Source: Synaphobranchus kaupii
Lineage: Eukaryota > Chordata > Actinopteri > Anguilliformes > Synaphobranchidae
Length of the DNA stretch: 64,000 nt
Assembly (NCBI GenBank): GCA_029718625.1
Contig: CM056379.1
Span: forward strand, 68,938,670-69,002,669
Direction: 5' to 3'
Numbering within the stretch: the stretch's first letter is position 1; each line of letters starts with the position of its first letter. This document shows positions 33,629-44,421 of this stretch, piece by piece. A program made the position numbers and the translations under genes. Under the pieces are notes generated by a model, which saw only the letters and a program-made list of their open reading frames with translations, had not been told where the DNA came from and did no database searches.

Positions 33629-36600
33629 ATGGCTCTGAAATATTTCATCATCAGCACGCTCTTCGTCCTCCAAGCTATGTGTCACCAGTGTCAGTGGACG
33701 AACATGAGAATGAAATACAATGAGATCTGGCAGGCACTTGGTGGAATGGTATGTACAGCTATTTGTTCAGAGACAGGTTATACTATTTTTGTAAAACCGT
33801 AATTATTTAATACTGCATTTAAAAAGAAAGTTCCTGGATGTTTAGACGGAAAGATCCGTGATGTGTTTTAAAATTTTATATTTTCTTTTTTCTTGTTTTA
33901 AGGGAAAAGATGTGACAAACAAATGTTTAATTGCTGATGAACGCAGTTTCCAAGTGAAATTCAGATTGCCTAAGAACATGTTCAGAGAATCATTGCTGGT
34001 GAGTTTTTAATTCCGTTTATTATAACGAGTTCATGCATTAAATGCTGCATGGAGAAAATAATCTTGAAGTTATTAACAACATACACAGTACAAATGTCTG
34101 TTTCAACACTGTTGGGTGTTAAATGTACACCACCATTTTTGCTGTGCATTTATGATGAAGATGTTAAAATGCATAGATAGGATTTGATCCCTCGGTATGT
34201 AGCAAGAAACGTTCATGAAATAATAAATTATACATAGATAGATCTTCATTGGACACAGGCATTTGCTATTTATCACAGCTTGTGTCTCCATATTGAGTCA
34301 AAATAGAAAAGACAAATTTAACAACCAACAATCATTTTGAGAGACAATGAGGCTCAGCGCTGGACTGGTGATCTGGCATACCGGGCATTTTCCGGGTGGG
34401 CCGACGCACCTAGGGGCCGATTTAATTTAATTCATAAATTTTAATTAAAAATAAATAAATAAAAATGTTTGGCCATAAAGCAGGGACAGCGGCCCATTTG
34501 TTCATTTTCTATACTGACACCCCTCTGTCCTCTCTGTTTCTCGTGTCAAATTATCAATATGTCGTGGCTCAGAGCCAAAAATCTGTGGATGGATGAGGGC
34601 GTCAAAATGGATAAACAAAAGCACAAGTGGGTGCGGAGAAGTTGCGGGCCAAAATAATAAAAAATCTATAGGCGGATGCCGACAAATGTGCATGACAGGG
34701 CCGAGGGATAGAGTGAGCAGGAGCAGGAGGAGAGTGTAGTTGAAGCGGTAAGCATGGTAGCTTCATGATTAACAGGGACTCGCAGGGAGGGTGCAGGGAG
34801 GTATAGTGTGTGCGCGCCATGCCATGATGACGATGATGATGATTAATTTAATTAATGTCGATGATAATAAGATAACATAATCGTAACGTTATCATAAAGT
34901 GAGACCGTCACCTTCTGCCGGTGGTCCCTCAGACAGTCAATGTCAAATAGCGCAGCATAAGCTATTTGGCATTGTTTTTGTAGCTAGCATAGTTCCCTAA
35001 CGCAGTCGCAACTTCGGCTGACTATTCTAACGTTAACTAGCTAACGGTATTTTGTCAGCATCGCGTTGGCTAAGCCCACGTTGCTGTGAGTGACCTAGGT
35101 CCATATCGTATCATCATAATCTTATTAGAATTTTTAGGCTAAGGGTTCCCTTGATAAAGATGCGCTTAAAGGCTGTATAATATACAACACCTGTAGCTCT
35201 ACTGTGCTAAAATGTATGCCTGCTTATGTGTTAGCCTACAGGGGGGGAAAAAACGTTTTAATTTCCTACAACAGGCAACAAAGTTGTCCTATGTTTATTT
35301 TCAGCCAGGTATGGTGGTAACTATTAGGATATATATGGTATGGATTACTGTTATTACTATCTGTGGGGTAGCTCTCCACCTACAGTAAGTTCAAATTGTT
35401 TGGTGCTGCTGTCAATTGAGCATGTACCTTCCTCTCTGAACATTAATATAAAACAAAAAGGTGATCTATTAACTGTGTAAACCTTTTATCAGATCAAAAA
35501 CGTCTACGACGTAAAAAAAAAAAAAAAAAAAAGACAAGTTACTCACGCATAGCCTACATAGCGCTGTCTATAAGTCCTTAATTCCAACTTGCAAAAACTA
35601 GGCCTGCCTTTAAAAGTCTTGATATCAAAATGTGGCCAAGTTACAACTAACAATATTGCCTATCGTAGCTCACACTAAATAAACTAGCTCTATTCCAAAG
35701 CAATGCTATCCAAACTTTCCTAAATTATTTAATGCAACTTCGCCCTGTGTTTCTTCATCTTTGCATGTGAAGAGATTGTGCCTCATGGAACAACATATGA
35801 TTCAATGAATGTTTTTAACAGTTGATGAATAATTACACTCCAGAAAGCATATGGTTGTACTTTGTTGGCAAGTTTACTTTAGAAAATGTACAGGTTTTAA
35901 AATGTTAACGGCTGCTACATAATTCTTTACAATTCACAAACACATTTATATCAAGAAACATGATGTACAATAGAGAAAGGGGTGATGAATAAATTAATTC
36001 AGATAAAAATTAGTAATATTTTTACCTAGAAAATGGCGTATACATAGCATTTTTACAAATGTATCCAGACATGTTTGTGGGTCAGGTGGTGGCAAATAAG
36101 TAATAGTACCAATTTTCTTAACATAATAGTATTTATGATATTTGGAAACAGAATTTTGTGAACACAAGGATATCTATGCTCTGTAGGACCACACAGGTTT
36201 TGATAGAAATCCAAATAAATAAATCAATAAATACATAATAATAATAATAATAATAATAATAATTACATTTTATTCATTCTGTGCTTTTCATAGACCCAAA
36301 GCAGTGGATGCAGACAATTGTTCAAACATGCCCTATAGTGTAATCATTTTTCTGTTTCATTTCTAAGTGCAACACATCTGAATCAGAGTATTTCCACTAT
36401 AAATTATTTTCATTTTGCAGTTTGATGTGGCACATATAGTTTCATTGACCACATTCTCTTGAGATGGTAAGATGAAGAAACACAGCGCCAAGTTGCATTA
36501 AATAATTTAGGAAAGTTTGGATAACATTGCTTTGGAATAGAGCTAGTTTATTTAGTGTGAGCTACGATAGGCAATATTGTTAGTTGTAACTTGGCCACAT

Positions 36601-39600
36601 TTTGATATCAAGACTTTTAAAGGCAGGCCTAGTTTTTGCAAGTTGGAATTAAGGACTTATAGACAGCGCTATGTAGGCTATGCTTGAGTAACTTGGCTTT
36701 TTTTACGTCGTAGACGTTTTTGATCTGATATCACTTATTTTTTATAGCTAACTAATGATGAATGATGCATGAAGGTAAACACGGAGAGAGACATGCATTC
36801 CAAAGAAATGCATGCAGACATTCGCGCATCCTATTACAGACAATGCACACAAGTACATTAAAAGAGTTTGTAGATGAGCAGTATTTAATGTGTAATGAAA
36901 TACAATGAACAGCACCACCTGAGCTATGGATCATGAAGAAGCATGTAAATTAATGAACCAAGTCTACATGGAGATATGCATGCACACTGGGCTAGACGCA
37001 AACACATTCTAGCTGTAAGACATACAGCTTAAATAGTTTGCATCCGTAAAATATGGAAATACAGTTTTAAAATAGGGCTATTAGTATTCTATAGAAAAAG
37101 AAATACATTTAACGTTAGGCTATTCAACATTGGATTGCCGGATGCGTAACTCCAACCTTCCATGTGTGGGCTACGAGCTAGCGAGCGAGCGAGCGAGTGA
37201 GTTCATTCGCAGAAATTCCTTCGCAGTTTTTTTTCCGGTAGTGTAGAACGTTACCTGCGGAAAATGTTTTGGTACTGGACAGCTAGGTTTAGGTTAGTTT
37301 TCTGTAGTGCAATGAATGTAGGCTATAAGGCATGTTGATTCGCTTCGTAGTAGCCTAGCTTGTATCTGCTTCCTGACTAGAAGCAGACTGACGCTTCTCT
37401 GGCAACAGTAAGGTTGGCTAACAAGCTTAATTGGACAATGCATATTTCCCAGGAATCTTAGCCAGAAAGAAAACAATAGATACTACTAAGAAAGTATATA
37501 CCAGAGATTCTTCTTCTTATTATTATTATTATAATAAAAAGTGTTTGTAGTAAGCTACATTATCTGTAGAGTAGCGTAGACTAGAGCCACATTCGGAGGC
37601 TATTGTTGTTTTTCTTTTTAAGTGACTAACCATGAATGAGATATGTTTCGGGAATTGGCGGTTTATAAATCAGATCTCTTGAAGGATTGCAGCTTAAATG
37701 AGGCTATCATCAATTCTTAATGTAGGCTATAATCGTAAATTCTTAATTTTCCTAGTAGTTCATTTTATGGTGACATTGTGTTATGTGTGAAAAGGATAAA
37801 GTGAACAGAGCTGAAGTGAAGAAATTAATGAATAAAGAAATGTTGGCCGAGGCAATGGTACGTTGAGGTTCGGTTCCACAGTCAGTCAGTCATGACCGCA
37901 AGAGCAGAGCTTAACACCCTCCCCAAACCAGACAAGAGCGAGTGTCAAGTGTCAGTGAAACATTGAGCAGTTAATATTGGAAACCTCTTTTGCCTTTGCA
38001 ATAAAAATACGTTAATGTGAAAATAATAACAGTCTAATAAATGAAAAGCACTTAACAGTTGCACATTGTTTTTGTGGAAAATAAACATGTGCCCTGCTGG
38101 GCTCGAACCCACAATCCTCTGTGTGAGAGACAGCACCTCTATCCATTAGGCCACAGTAACTTCTTGGAAAGCATGAAGCCTTTAGCTGTATTACCATTAC
38201 AAACCATTAGTATCAAGCGTTTTTATTGGGTAATAAGCTTGATGAGCAGGTATACGGACCATACCCTCAAAGAATAATTTTCCCCATTGGATAACATCGC
38301 GATGGAGGCAGGCAGTTTGGCTGGAGAAATGGGAAGAAGAAGAATAAGAAGCGGAAGAGGAAGGAGAAAAACAGCAAAATAACCCAAGTTTGGGGCTTTA
38401 TTGTGTGGATGTGTGAAGTTGTATCTGAATGCTGTGTGGCTATATGAGGTCAGAACATACAGAAGTTAATGTTTTTAAGGGCTCAGAGTATATGGTCATT
38501 GTGGTTACTTCTGTAGGAAACCCTGAAAAGTGGCAAACTCTCGGTGCTGTATAGGTATAGGGCATGCCCCACCAAGCCGTAACTTGGCGGATGGCATACC
38601 TGCCATCCCAATATTTACACTGTGTTAACCAATATTCATCATCATTATTTGGATATTTTGAAATCTGTATGAACAAACTGAATAGTTAGTATCAAATGAA
38701 ATAAGATGGAACAGCTGCATGCATTAATTGAATTAACAACTATTTGCTCATTACCAGTATGGTATTGTTTAAATTGTACAGCTTTTTGCATATCTTTGTC
38801 AGGGAATTCCAACAATTCTGGACCTGAACATATAATCATGTTGGGGAATAGTACAGTAGGTATGCATATTTAAGGGGACCGCAAGGATGGTGTACTGGTG
38901 GGTGGTGTCCGACCGATTGTGGTGGGCCGGTCTGGGCCAAAAATGCCAGGGCCGATTTTTTGTCCCAGTCCAGCCCTGATGAGGCTATACACGTTTATAG
39001 TCATAATCGCAACATCTTATTCAGTCATGTCTTAATCAGGTATCAACCACGTTATATGTCTTGAAATTGCTATTCTTGGAAAGTTTATTGTCACTCTATT
39101 TTTAGAGGAACATTTTCCTATTTTAAAGTCACATGTGGTCTTTCCAGGAAGGAGATGCCATGAAAACCATCCTAGAAACATTCCATCAGATGAGCAAGAT
39201 CTTCTGCAAAAACCTCGGTGCTGCCTCTTGGGATGAAAGTCACTCTGAGAGTCTGTGCATACACCTTCATCGTGTAACTGCAGACCTGGAGGAGTGTGTA
39301 AGTGTTAACGAAGGATGAACAGGGGTGCGTTTCCCAAAAGCATCGTTAGGCTAAGACGTCGTAAAACCCTTTGTACGAAGCTTCTTGAACTTTGGGTGCA
39401 TTTCCCAAAAGCATCTTAACTTAAGACGCTCTTAGAAATGCTCGTAGACTAATGATTACTCCAGACCAGTCGTAGACGGTTAAGTGAGTTTTAGAAGCCC
39501 ATAAATCGTATACTTTATTTGATTTTTCGTGTTAGTGTTAATTTCATTTTACGATTACCATAACCACTGATTGTTTTTTTATAGTTATGTTAGAGGCAAG

Positions 39601-42600
39601 AATATTTACGTTTATTTATTTATTGATTTATTTATTTATTTTTAATTTACTTATTTTTATATATTTGGAAATTACCCATAAAAGCCATTCCTTAAATAGC
39701 ACTATAAATGAATAAGTTTGAGACAAGTAAAATCAGTGGGAAAAAGATTAAATTTCAAAAGAAACTTTGACGTGCCTAACCGGCCATGTATTGGGCATCA
39801 CAATGGGGTTCGCGTCTCCCTATCTATCGCCCCTCCTCCTCCCGTATCAGCAGCACCACAGACAGAAGGACAGAGATGCAAAATCCAGGGATCAGAAAGG
39901 AAAAGTCCTGCTATGGTTGGATTCCAATCGCTTATTTTATCCATCCTCCTCTCCTCGGTCCTCGCCTGACCCAGAAATCAATTGAGGTTCGCCATCTTTA
40001 AGGAAATTTTTTTTACAACTAACAAAAGCACCGTTTATTCATGAAAAAATAAGCTAAACAGCATTATAGTTAAGCATGTGAGCATAATATGACGCTGACG
40101 CTTGATTGAGCAAGGACATTCCATTTGCCTAATGCATGTTGCCTCGTTTCCTTCATCCTCGTATCTGATCCTTATCATTTCCTCGCGTCCTCCGTTGGGC
40201 GGAGCTAAGGAGCGAGGAAAGGGCGCGAGGAAACGATGCAAGGAGTAAAAATAAGCAATTGGAATGAACCCTATGGCTGTGTCCCAAACCGTATACTTCC
40301 ATGCTCCGACCACGCATAGCGAGCACGCATCCATCTTGGAGTGTGAGTCCAAAAAGTGAGGTAGAACGGAGCACGGATCAAGTCCCCGGATGCGTGCTCC
40401 GTTTGTTCAAAATTGGAAGTATGCATCGATGCTTGCTCCGACCGGAAAAAATCCTAGCAGTTTGTATCTGAATAAAGTGCTACAATGTGAATGAACAACA
40501 CAATATGCGATGTAAAATTTAAAAAAATTTCATATACATTTTTTAAGTTTAATGATATATAATGTTAACCAGTGTAGCTAGCTAGTCGGCTGTATAATAC
40601 AACCTATGTCGGTGCTGACAAGCGCAATTGTCCTACGAAGAGAAACCCTCCTCTTCGCCCCAGCTCTCTGGATGGCTTGCCTTCGTCAGATGCCGTTTTC
40701 AATAATGATCCGCCGTCTTATTCTGGCAGCAGTCCGTCTTTTCTCCATTTCAATGGAAAGCCACCCCAGAAGCAACAGCATTGCTACAAACATTATCGGC
40801 TCCATTTCTACTTCTAACTGCATACCCAGTTGTTCACACTCGGGTAAACAGCGCAAAAATAATCAAAACACGATTGTTTACAATGTAAAGACAATTTTAT
40901 TATGGAGTTGATTGTTTACTTAAAGGTATCCAATGATGTAATGAATAGGCTGTCTTCCTAGCCATCGTTACCTTTCACTGACTTTTCTGGAATAAGAACG
41001 CTAGCAAAAAGTTCAATTCAACTGTTGCGGATATCGCTGGTTATATCAGAATATTTCAGTAACAGCCGATACAGTACAATGCCAGCGAACGACGTTATGC
41101 CTCTCAGGTTTAGCCTACTTACTCGTCGGCATTTCCCCGATAGTTACGGGAAAGGTTAAAGGTTATAGGTCAGATGTCACCACAAAGTACGTCCCACGAC
41201 TGAGCAAACTTTCCGTGCTACCGTGCTTCCATGCTCCAGAGTACGAGCTCCCAAGCCTTGAGTGCGTACTCGGGAGCACGGTAGTGCGGAGCATGGAAGT
41301 ATGCGGTTTGGGACACAGCCTATGTGTTTCTTCCACCCATGAACTCAGCCAGCTGATTTCAATAATTAGTTCTACTTCCTGGCTGAAGAATTGTGCAAAT
41401 TAGCAAATCCAGTTCTGCATTCAGCCCCGACAAAACGTAGCAAAACGTTTATTTAAACGGAATCGGTGGTGCGTTGAACACCCTGTTGTGTTACGCAAGC
41501 GTTGCCTTTTTTAATACGGCGGGGTTTATATACACGTCGCTGCTGATTGGGTAACACCTCTGACACACCCACCAAACGAGAGAAAACGTACCTCAAAGCC
41601 CGTTGCACACCGTTTCGATGAAACATGTCATTCAACCCGGAAACCGTAGCAAAATGGTGCACACTGTTTTCAGATTGAACGTGGCCCAGGTGTTTGGAAC
41701 TAAATACTGGGGAGGACTTTTTACTTTCTGAACCCGGATTTTACACCTCTGGTTAAGTAGCACTTAAGAGGTGCCTGCGCGTTCACGCTTTAAGAACTGT
41801 TTTGGGAAATGCGTGTTACAAATTAAAGAGTCATCGTAGAATCGCTTGTTGAAATTGCACTTAACCCTAAAGCTGGGGACACATTACACGATTTTTTAGC
41901 CCGATTTGGTAACGATTTGCGATCGGGCAGAGTCTGTGGTAGTCCTGCGAAATCCAGGCTCGTCCAGGCTAGTCGCGTTGTAAAGTCGCAGCTGTAATCG
42001 TTATGTGTGTGGGAGTGAAAGACTGTTGTCTGTCTCCTACGATCCCAGTCGGGAACACCACGATTTTATCAAACATGTTTGATTTTATCGGGGTTAGTCG
42101 TTATCTTGTGGTTTGCGCTGGTCAAAGACTGCAGTTGCTACGGGAATTTCAATAGCCAATGAAAAGTGAGTTTGCACAGGAAGGAAGAGGTGGAAAAATA
42201 CGGAAGTAAACATCAAATCCAACGTGCGGATGGCTGAGCCAAATAAATACTAGGAATACTAGAAATGAGGAGCAACTTGTGGATTTGTGGCAGAAACATG
42301 CGTGTGTCTGTCTGTACAATGTCAAGTCTGCAAGTTACCGCTACAACACTGACAAAGTTGCAAGCTGTATGGGGAAAAAGACATTCTCGCAAGTGCAGGT
42401 CTACCACGAGAAATCACGTTAATGCGAGATAACTGCATCCGTCTGCGTCTATTCTCTGTCTATTCTATTTGTGCTCCTCAAAAACAGCCTTCATTATGTG
42501 TGTGCGACACTGAAAATCTGCATATGACAGTTGTTAAATGTGTGCTACTCATTTTTTCAGTGTCGCTTACAATTGGAAAAGTCGTGTAATGTGGCCCCAG

Positions 42601-43676
42601 CTTAAGATTGATCGTTATCGGGAAACGCACCCCAGAGCATATTAGTCATTTATCCTTTAAGGCAGGGGTGTCAAACTCCAGTCCTGGAGGGCCGCAGTGT
42701 CTACAGGTATTTGTGGTTTCCTTTCAATCAGCACCCAGTTAAAGCATTGAGAACAAGGTGTGTGGACTTCTTAGCCAATTAGTGACTTAAATTAATCACT
42801 TGTGCTTAAACGCACCAAAAACCAGCAGACACTGCGGCCCTCCAGGACCGGATCTTGACACCCCTGCTTTAAGGGATTGAGTAGATTCCATAGGTCTGCT
42901 ACTGATGCATTCTGTCTCATGTACAGATGCGACCGATGAAAAAGAAAGGATTCAAAAATTATCTGAAGGTCAAGAAATACTTCAGAAAGATGGAAAACTA
43001 CTTGAAAGACTGGGTAAGACTGCCAGTCTGATCGCTGTTGTATTAATAAAATCAGAAGTGAAGTGCATCGAGCGTAGCCTACATCGGAGCTGGAGAGGGT
43101 AGGAGGGGCCAGACGGTTAAACCGAGGAAGTAGCTGAACGGGAAACAGCCTCTACTGCGCATGCTGAGTGCAAAAGAGCTTGTATCCCATTGATTCAATA
43201 TAGAAAAACAAGGTGATGGTGATTTAACGACCAAAGAAAACATCCTTGGTCAATTTTTTGTAATCTTAAATTTCATTATTATGTGTAGCAGTTTGTGAAA
43301 TAATGATTGTTTTGGTCAAGTTTTGGGAAATAACTTGTTAAAATTTATTTGCTTACTGTAAATATTTTCACAATCTGTTTTTCTATGGTGAGGTGTGATA
43401 GTGAATGGGGTGAGCAATCAGGGTGTTGTGGGGGAGAGATCGTGGACAGGGGGGTCCATGACAATTTTCCAAACATCATAGCTCATGATTTGTTTTTGTT
43501 TTTTGTTGTTTTTATTTTTTTGGGGGGGGGTGGCATCTGTGGTGGCCACCCCCTTGACATGCCCTTGTAAAAATGTTTCTTTCTTGCAGAGATATGAACG
43601 GTGCGCGTGGGAGGTGGTGAAAAGCAAGATCAAGACACTTCTGCCGGACGTCCGCCGCCTTATGATGGAGTTATGA
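33629..43676 (+). CDS. Type I interferon, complete five-exon gene
   Basis: A secreted antiviral cytokine expected to signal through a cytokine-receptor pair to JAK-STAT. Exons: 33629-33748, 33903-33998, 39148-39297, 42927-43013, 43590-43676; 40+32+50+29+28 codons, 179 residues. All four introns are GT-AG and phase 0, as in fish type I interferons. Residues 1-20 form a signal peptide and the mature chain starts Cys-Gln-Trp. Exon 5 has the family hallmark CAWEVVKSKI. Cysteines at 21 (CQW), 48 (KCL), 122 (EEC) and 156 (CAWE) match the four-cysteine group II pattern; two more (92 in FCKN, 109 in LCIHL) are extra. No N-glycosylation sequon is seen. Introns 2 (5.1 kb) and 3 (3.6 kb) are swollen by transposons, whereas fish interferon genes are usually 1-2 kb. 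The exact paralogue name is not assigned. Confidence 0.9.
35487..36730. mobile_element. Foldback element with 260-base inverted arms
   Basis: Left arm 35487-35760 and right arm 36470-36730 are near-perfect inverted copies (TATCAGATCAAAAACGTC outermost), differing mainly in the length of an A run. The 0.7-kb centre holds an ATA microsatellite and no gene. No clear target-site duplication. It lies inside intron 2 of the interferon gene and is absent from the left duplicate. Confidence 0.8.
36236..36263. repeat. ATA trinucleotide microsatellite
   Basis: About nine ATA/AAT units in the loop of the foldback element. Confidence 0.9.
36731..38610. other. Rest of the insertion private to the right duplicate
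   Basis: About 1.9 kb not present in the left copy. It holds a tRNA-like sequence and an AT-rich body, and ends with a bulged hairpin (GGTATAGGGCATGCC at about 38554, GGCATACC at about 38593). No protein gene recognised. Confidence 0.5.
38089..38160 (-). tRNA. tRNA-like sequence, probably a pseudogene or SINE head
   Basis: 72 bases on the minus strand with an A box (TGGCCTAATGGATAGAGG), a B box (GGTTCGAGCCC) and tRNA length. If folded as a tRNA, the loop gives anticodon CTC, while the A box looks Arg-like. The acceptor arms (GTTACTG and AGGGCAC) hardly pair, so it is unlikely to be a working tRNA. Confidence 0.5.
39915..40271. mobile_element. MITE with ATTCCAATCGCTTATTTT-type ends
   Basis: The left end GGTTGGATTCCAATCGC and the right end, read inverted, GGGTTCATTCCAATTGC match after the first bases. 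TAT flanks it on both sides (39912-39914, 40272-40274). Confidence 0.6.
40275..41320. mobile_element. Inverted-repeat element with GGCTGTGTCCCAAACC ends
   Basis: The outer 34 bases of each end match in inverted orientation with one change (GGCTGTGTCCCAAACCG at the left). Flanked by TAT (40272-40274, 41321-41323), the left TAT being shared with the preceding MITE. A short basic frame is present on the minus strand (MEKRRTAARIRRRI, about 40750) but no transposase domain. Confidence 0.75.
41872..42601. mobile_element. Inverted-repeat element with GCTGGGG.CACATTACACGA ends
   Basis: GCTGGGGACACATTACACGA at 41872 pairs with TCGTGTAATGTGGCCCCAGC ending at 42601. Length 730 bp, no coding frame recognised, no clear target duplication. 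Confidence 0.7.
42663..42866. mobile_element. 204-bp hAT MITE just upstream of interferon exon 4
   Basis: Ends CAGGGGTGTCAAACTCC and its inverted partner GACACCCCTG, with exact 8-base duplications CTTTAAGG at 42655-42662 and 42867-42874. It ends 60 bases before exon 4. Confidence 0.92.
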
Positions 43677-43741
43677 CAGGGCTCATAGCATGACATGAGG
43701 GCTATAGCAGACAGCTTATCGGCCGTGTAAATGTCTAATCT

Positions 43742-43783
43742 ATTTAAATGTATTTATATTCATTAATAATAACCTTTAATAAA
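43742..43783 (+). terminator. AU-rich 3' UTR and polyadenylation signal of the interferon
   Basis: Two ATTTA pentamers (43742-43746, 43752-43756) precede AATAAA at 43778-43783, about 100 bases after the stop codon. ATTTA elements shorten cytokine mRNA life in known cases, so rapid turnover is expected. A third ATTTA and another AATAAA follow shortly after. Confidence 0.7.
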
Positions 43784-44027
43784 CAGTGAGCCTTCACATA
43801 TTTATTGAAATAAAATGTATTTCATTAATAAATTACGCATTAACATTTCATTTATGAATCAACCTGCAACATAGTCATCACACCACATATGTCTCCGCGT
43901 GCCAAAGCCTACCCAACAATTTTTCCAAAATAATAATAATAAATAGGCTTGTGAAGTCAAAGCATAGCAACTTCATATAAGGCTCATTTCACAAAAAGGG
44001 TAAGAGAAAGCTTCCCAGCATGTCCTA
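43784..44027. other. Downstream flank of the interferon gene
   Basis: AT-rich, no gene seen. Confidence 0.5.
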
Positions 44028-44421
44028 TAGGCCATTGCTCTTTTTACCCAGTCAAAGAGGTAAAATGGCATTTGTCTTACCATTTCTTCTTTTTTTGATC
44101 AAATTAATCAATGTAACAGGGTTGGCACTGTGGTAACAGGACTGACAATACTAACAGGACTGATGGGAGAAAGATTTTATAGTTCAGTGTTACCATTTCG
44201 GTTACATATTTTGTTCTATGTTTGATAGTGATGGTGTATTATAGAAGTTTGTTAAATGTTTGAAAGGTCTAATGTTTTTAAGGACAGATTTATGCTTGTG
44301 GTAGAATCTATAATGGACACAGTGTGTACATACCTTTGAAAAAAAAACATTTTACCTGTCATTAGATAGTGAGGGCTGGATTTACTAAGGGAAATAGTCG
44401 CAGCGCAAAACATTCGCTATA

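Larger units (their letters stand above)
34355..38978 (+). mobile_element. hAT transposon in intron 2 (right copy), itself interrupted
   Basis: Exact 8-base duplications ATGAGGCT at 34347-34354 and 38979-38986. Ends are CAGCGCTGGACTGG and CCAGTCCAGCCCTG. The interior is split by a 3.1-kb insertion at about 35487-38610. The transposase remnant (34560-34657) stops early. Same element as 25421-28025. Confidence 0.87.
29122..39223. repeat. Interferon-locus segmental duplication, right (parental) copy
   Basis: Direct counterpart of 20132-28266. Coding sequence continues past both edges here (exon 3 of each interferon is complete), so this copy is the source and the left one the derivative. It carries a private insertion at about 35487-38610. 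Confidence 0.9.
39323..42632. mobile_element. 3.3-kb composite element with GGGTGCGTTTCCC ends in intron 3
   Basis: Ends GGGTGCGTTTCCC and GGGAAACGCACCC, flanked by CAG on both sides (39320-39322, 42633-42635). A related terminal word (GGGTGCATTTCCC at about 39397, GGGAAATGCGTG at about 41805) lies inside, which suggests nesting of like elements. Three other inverted-repeat elements are inside. The three-base CWG duplication suggests Harbinger-like; not certain. Confidence 0.7.
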
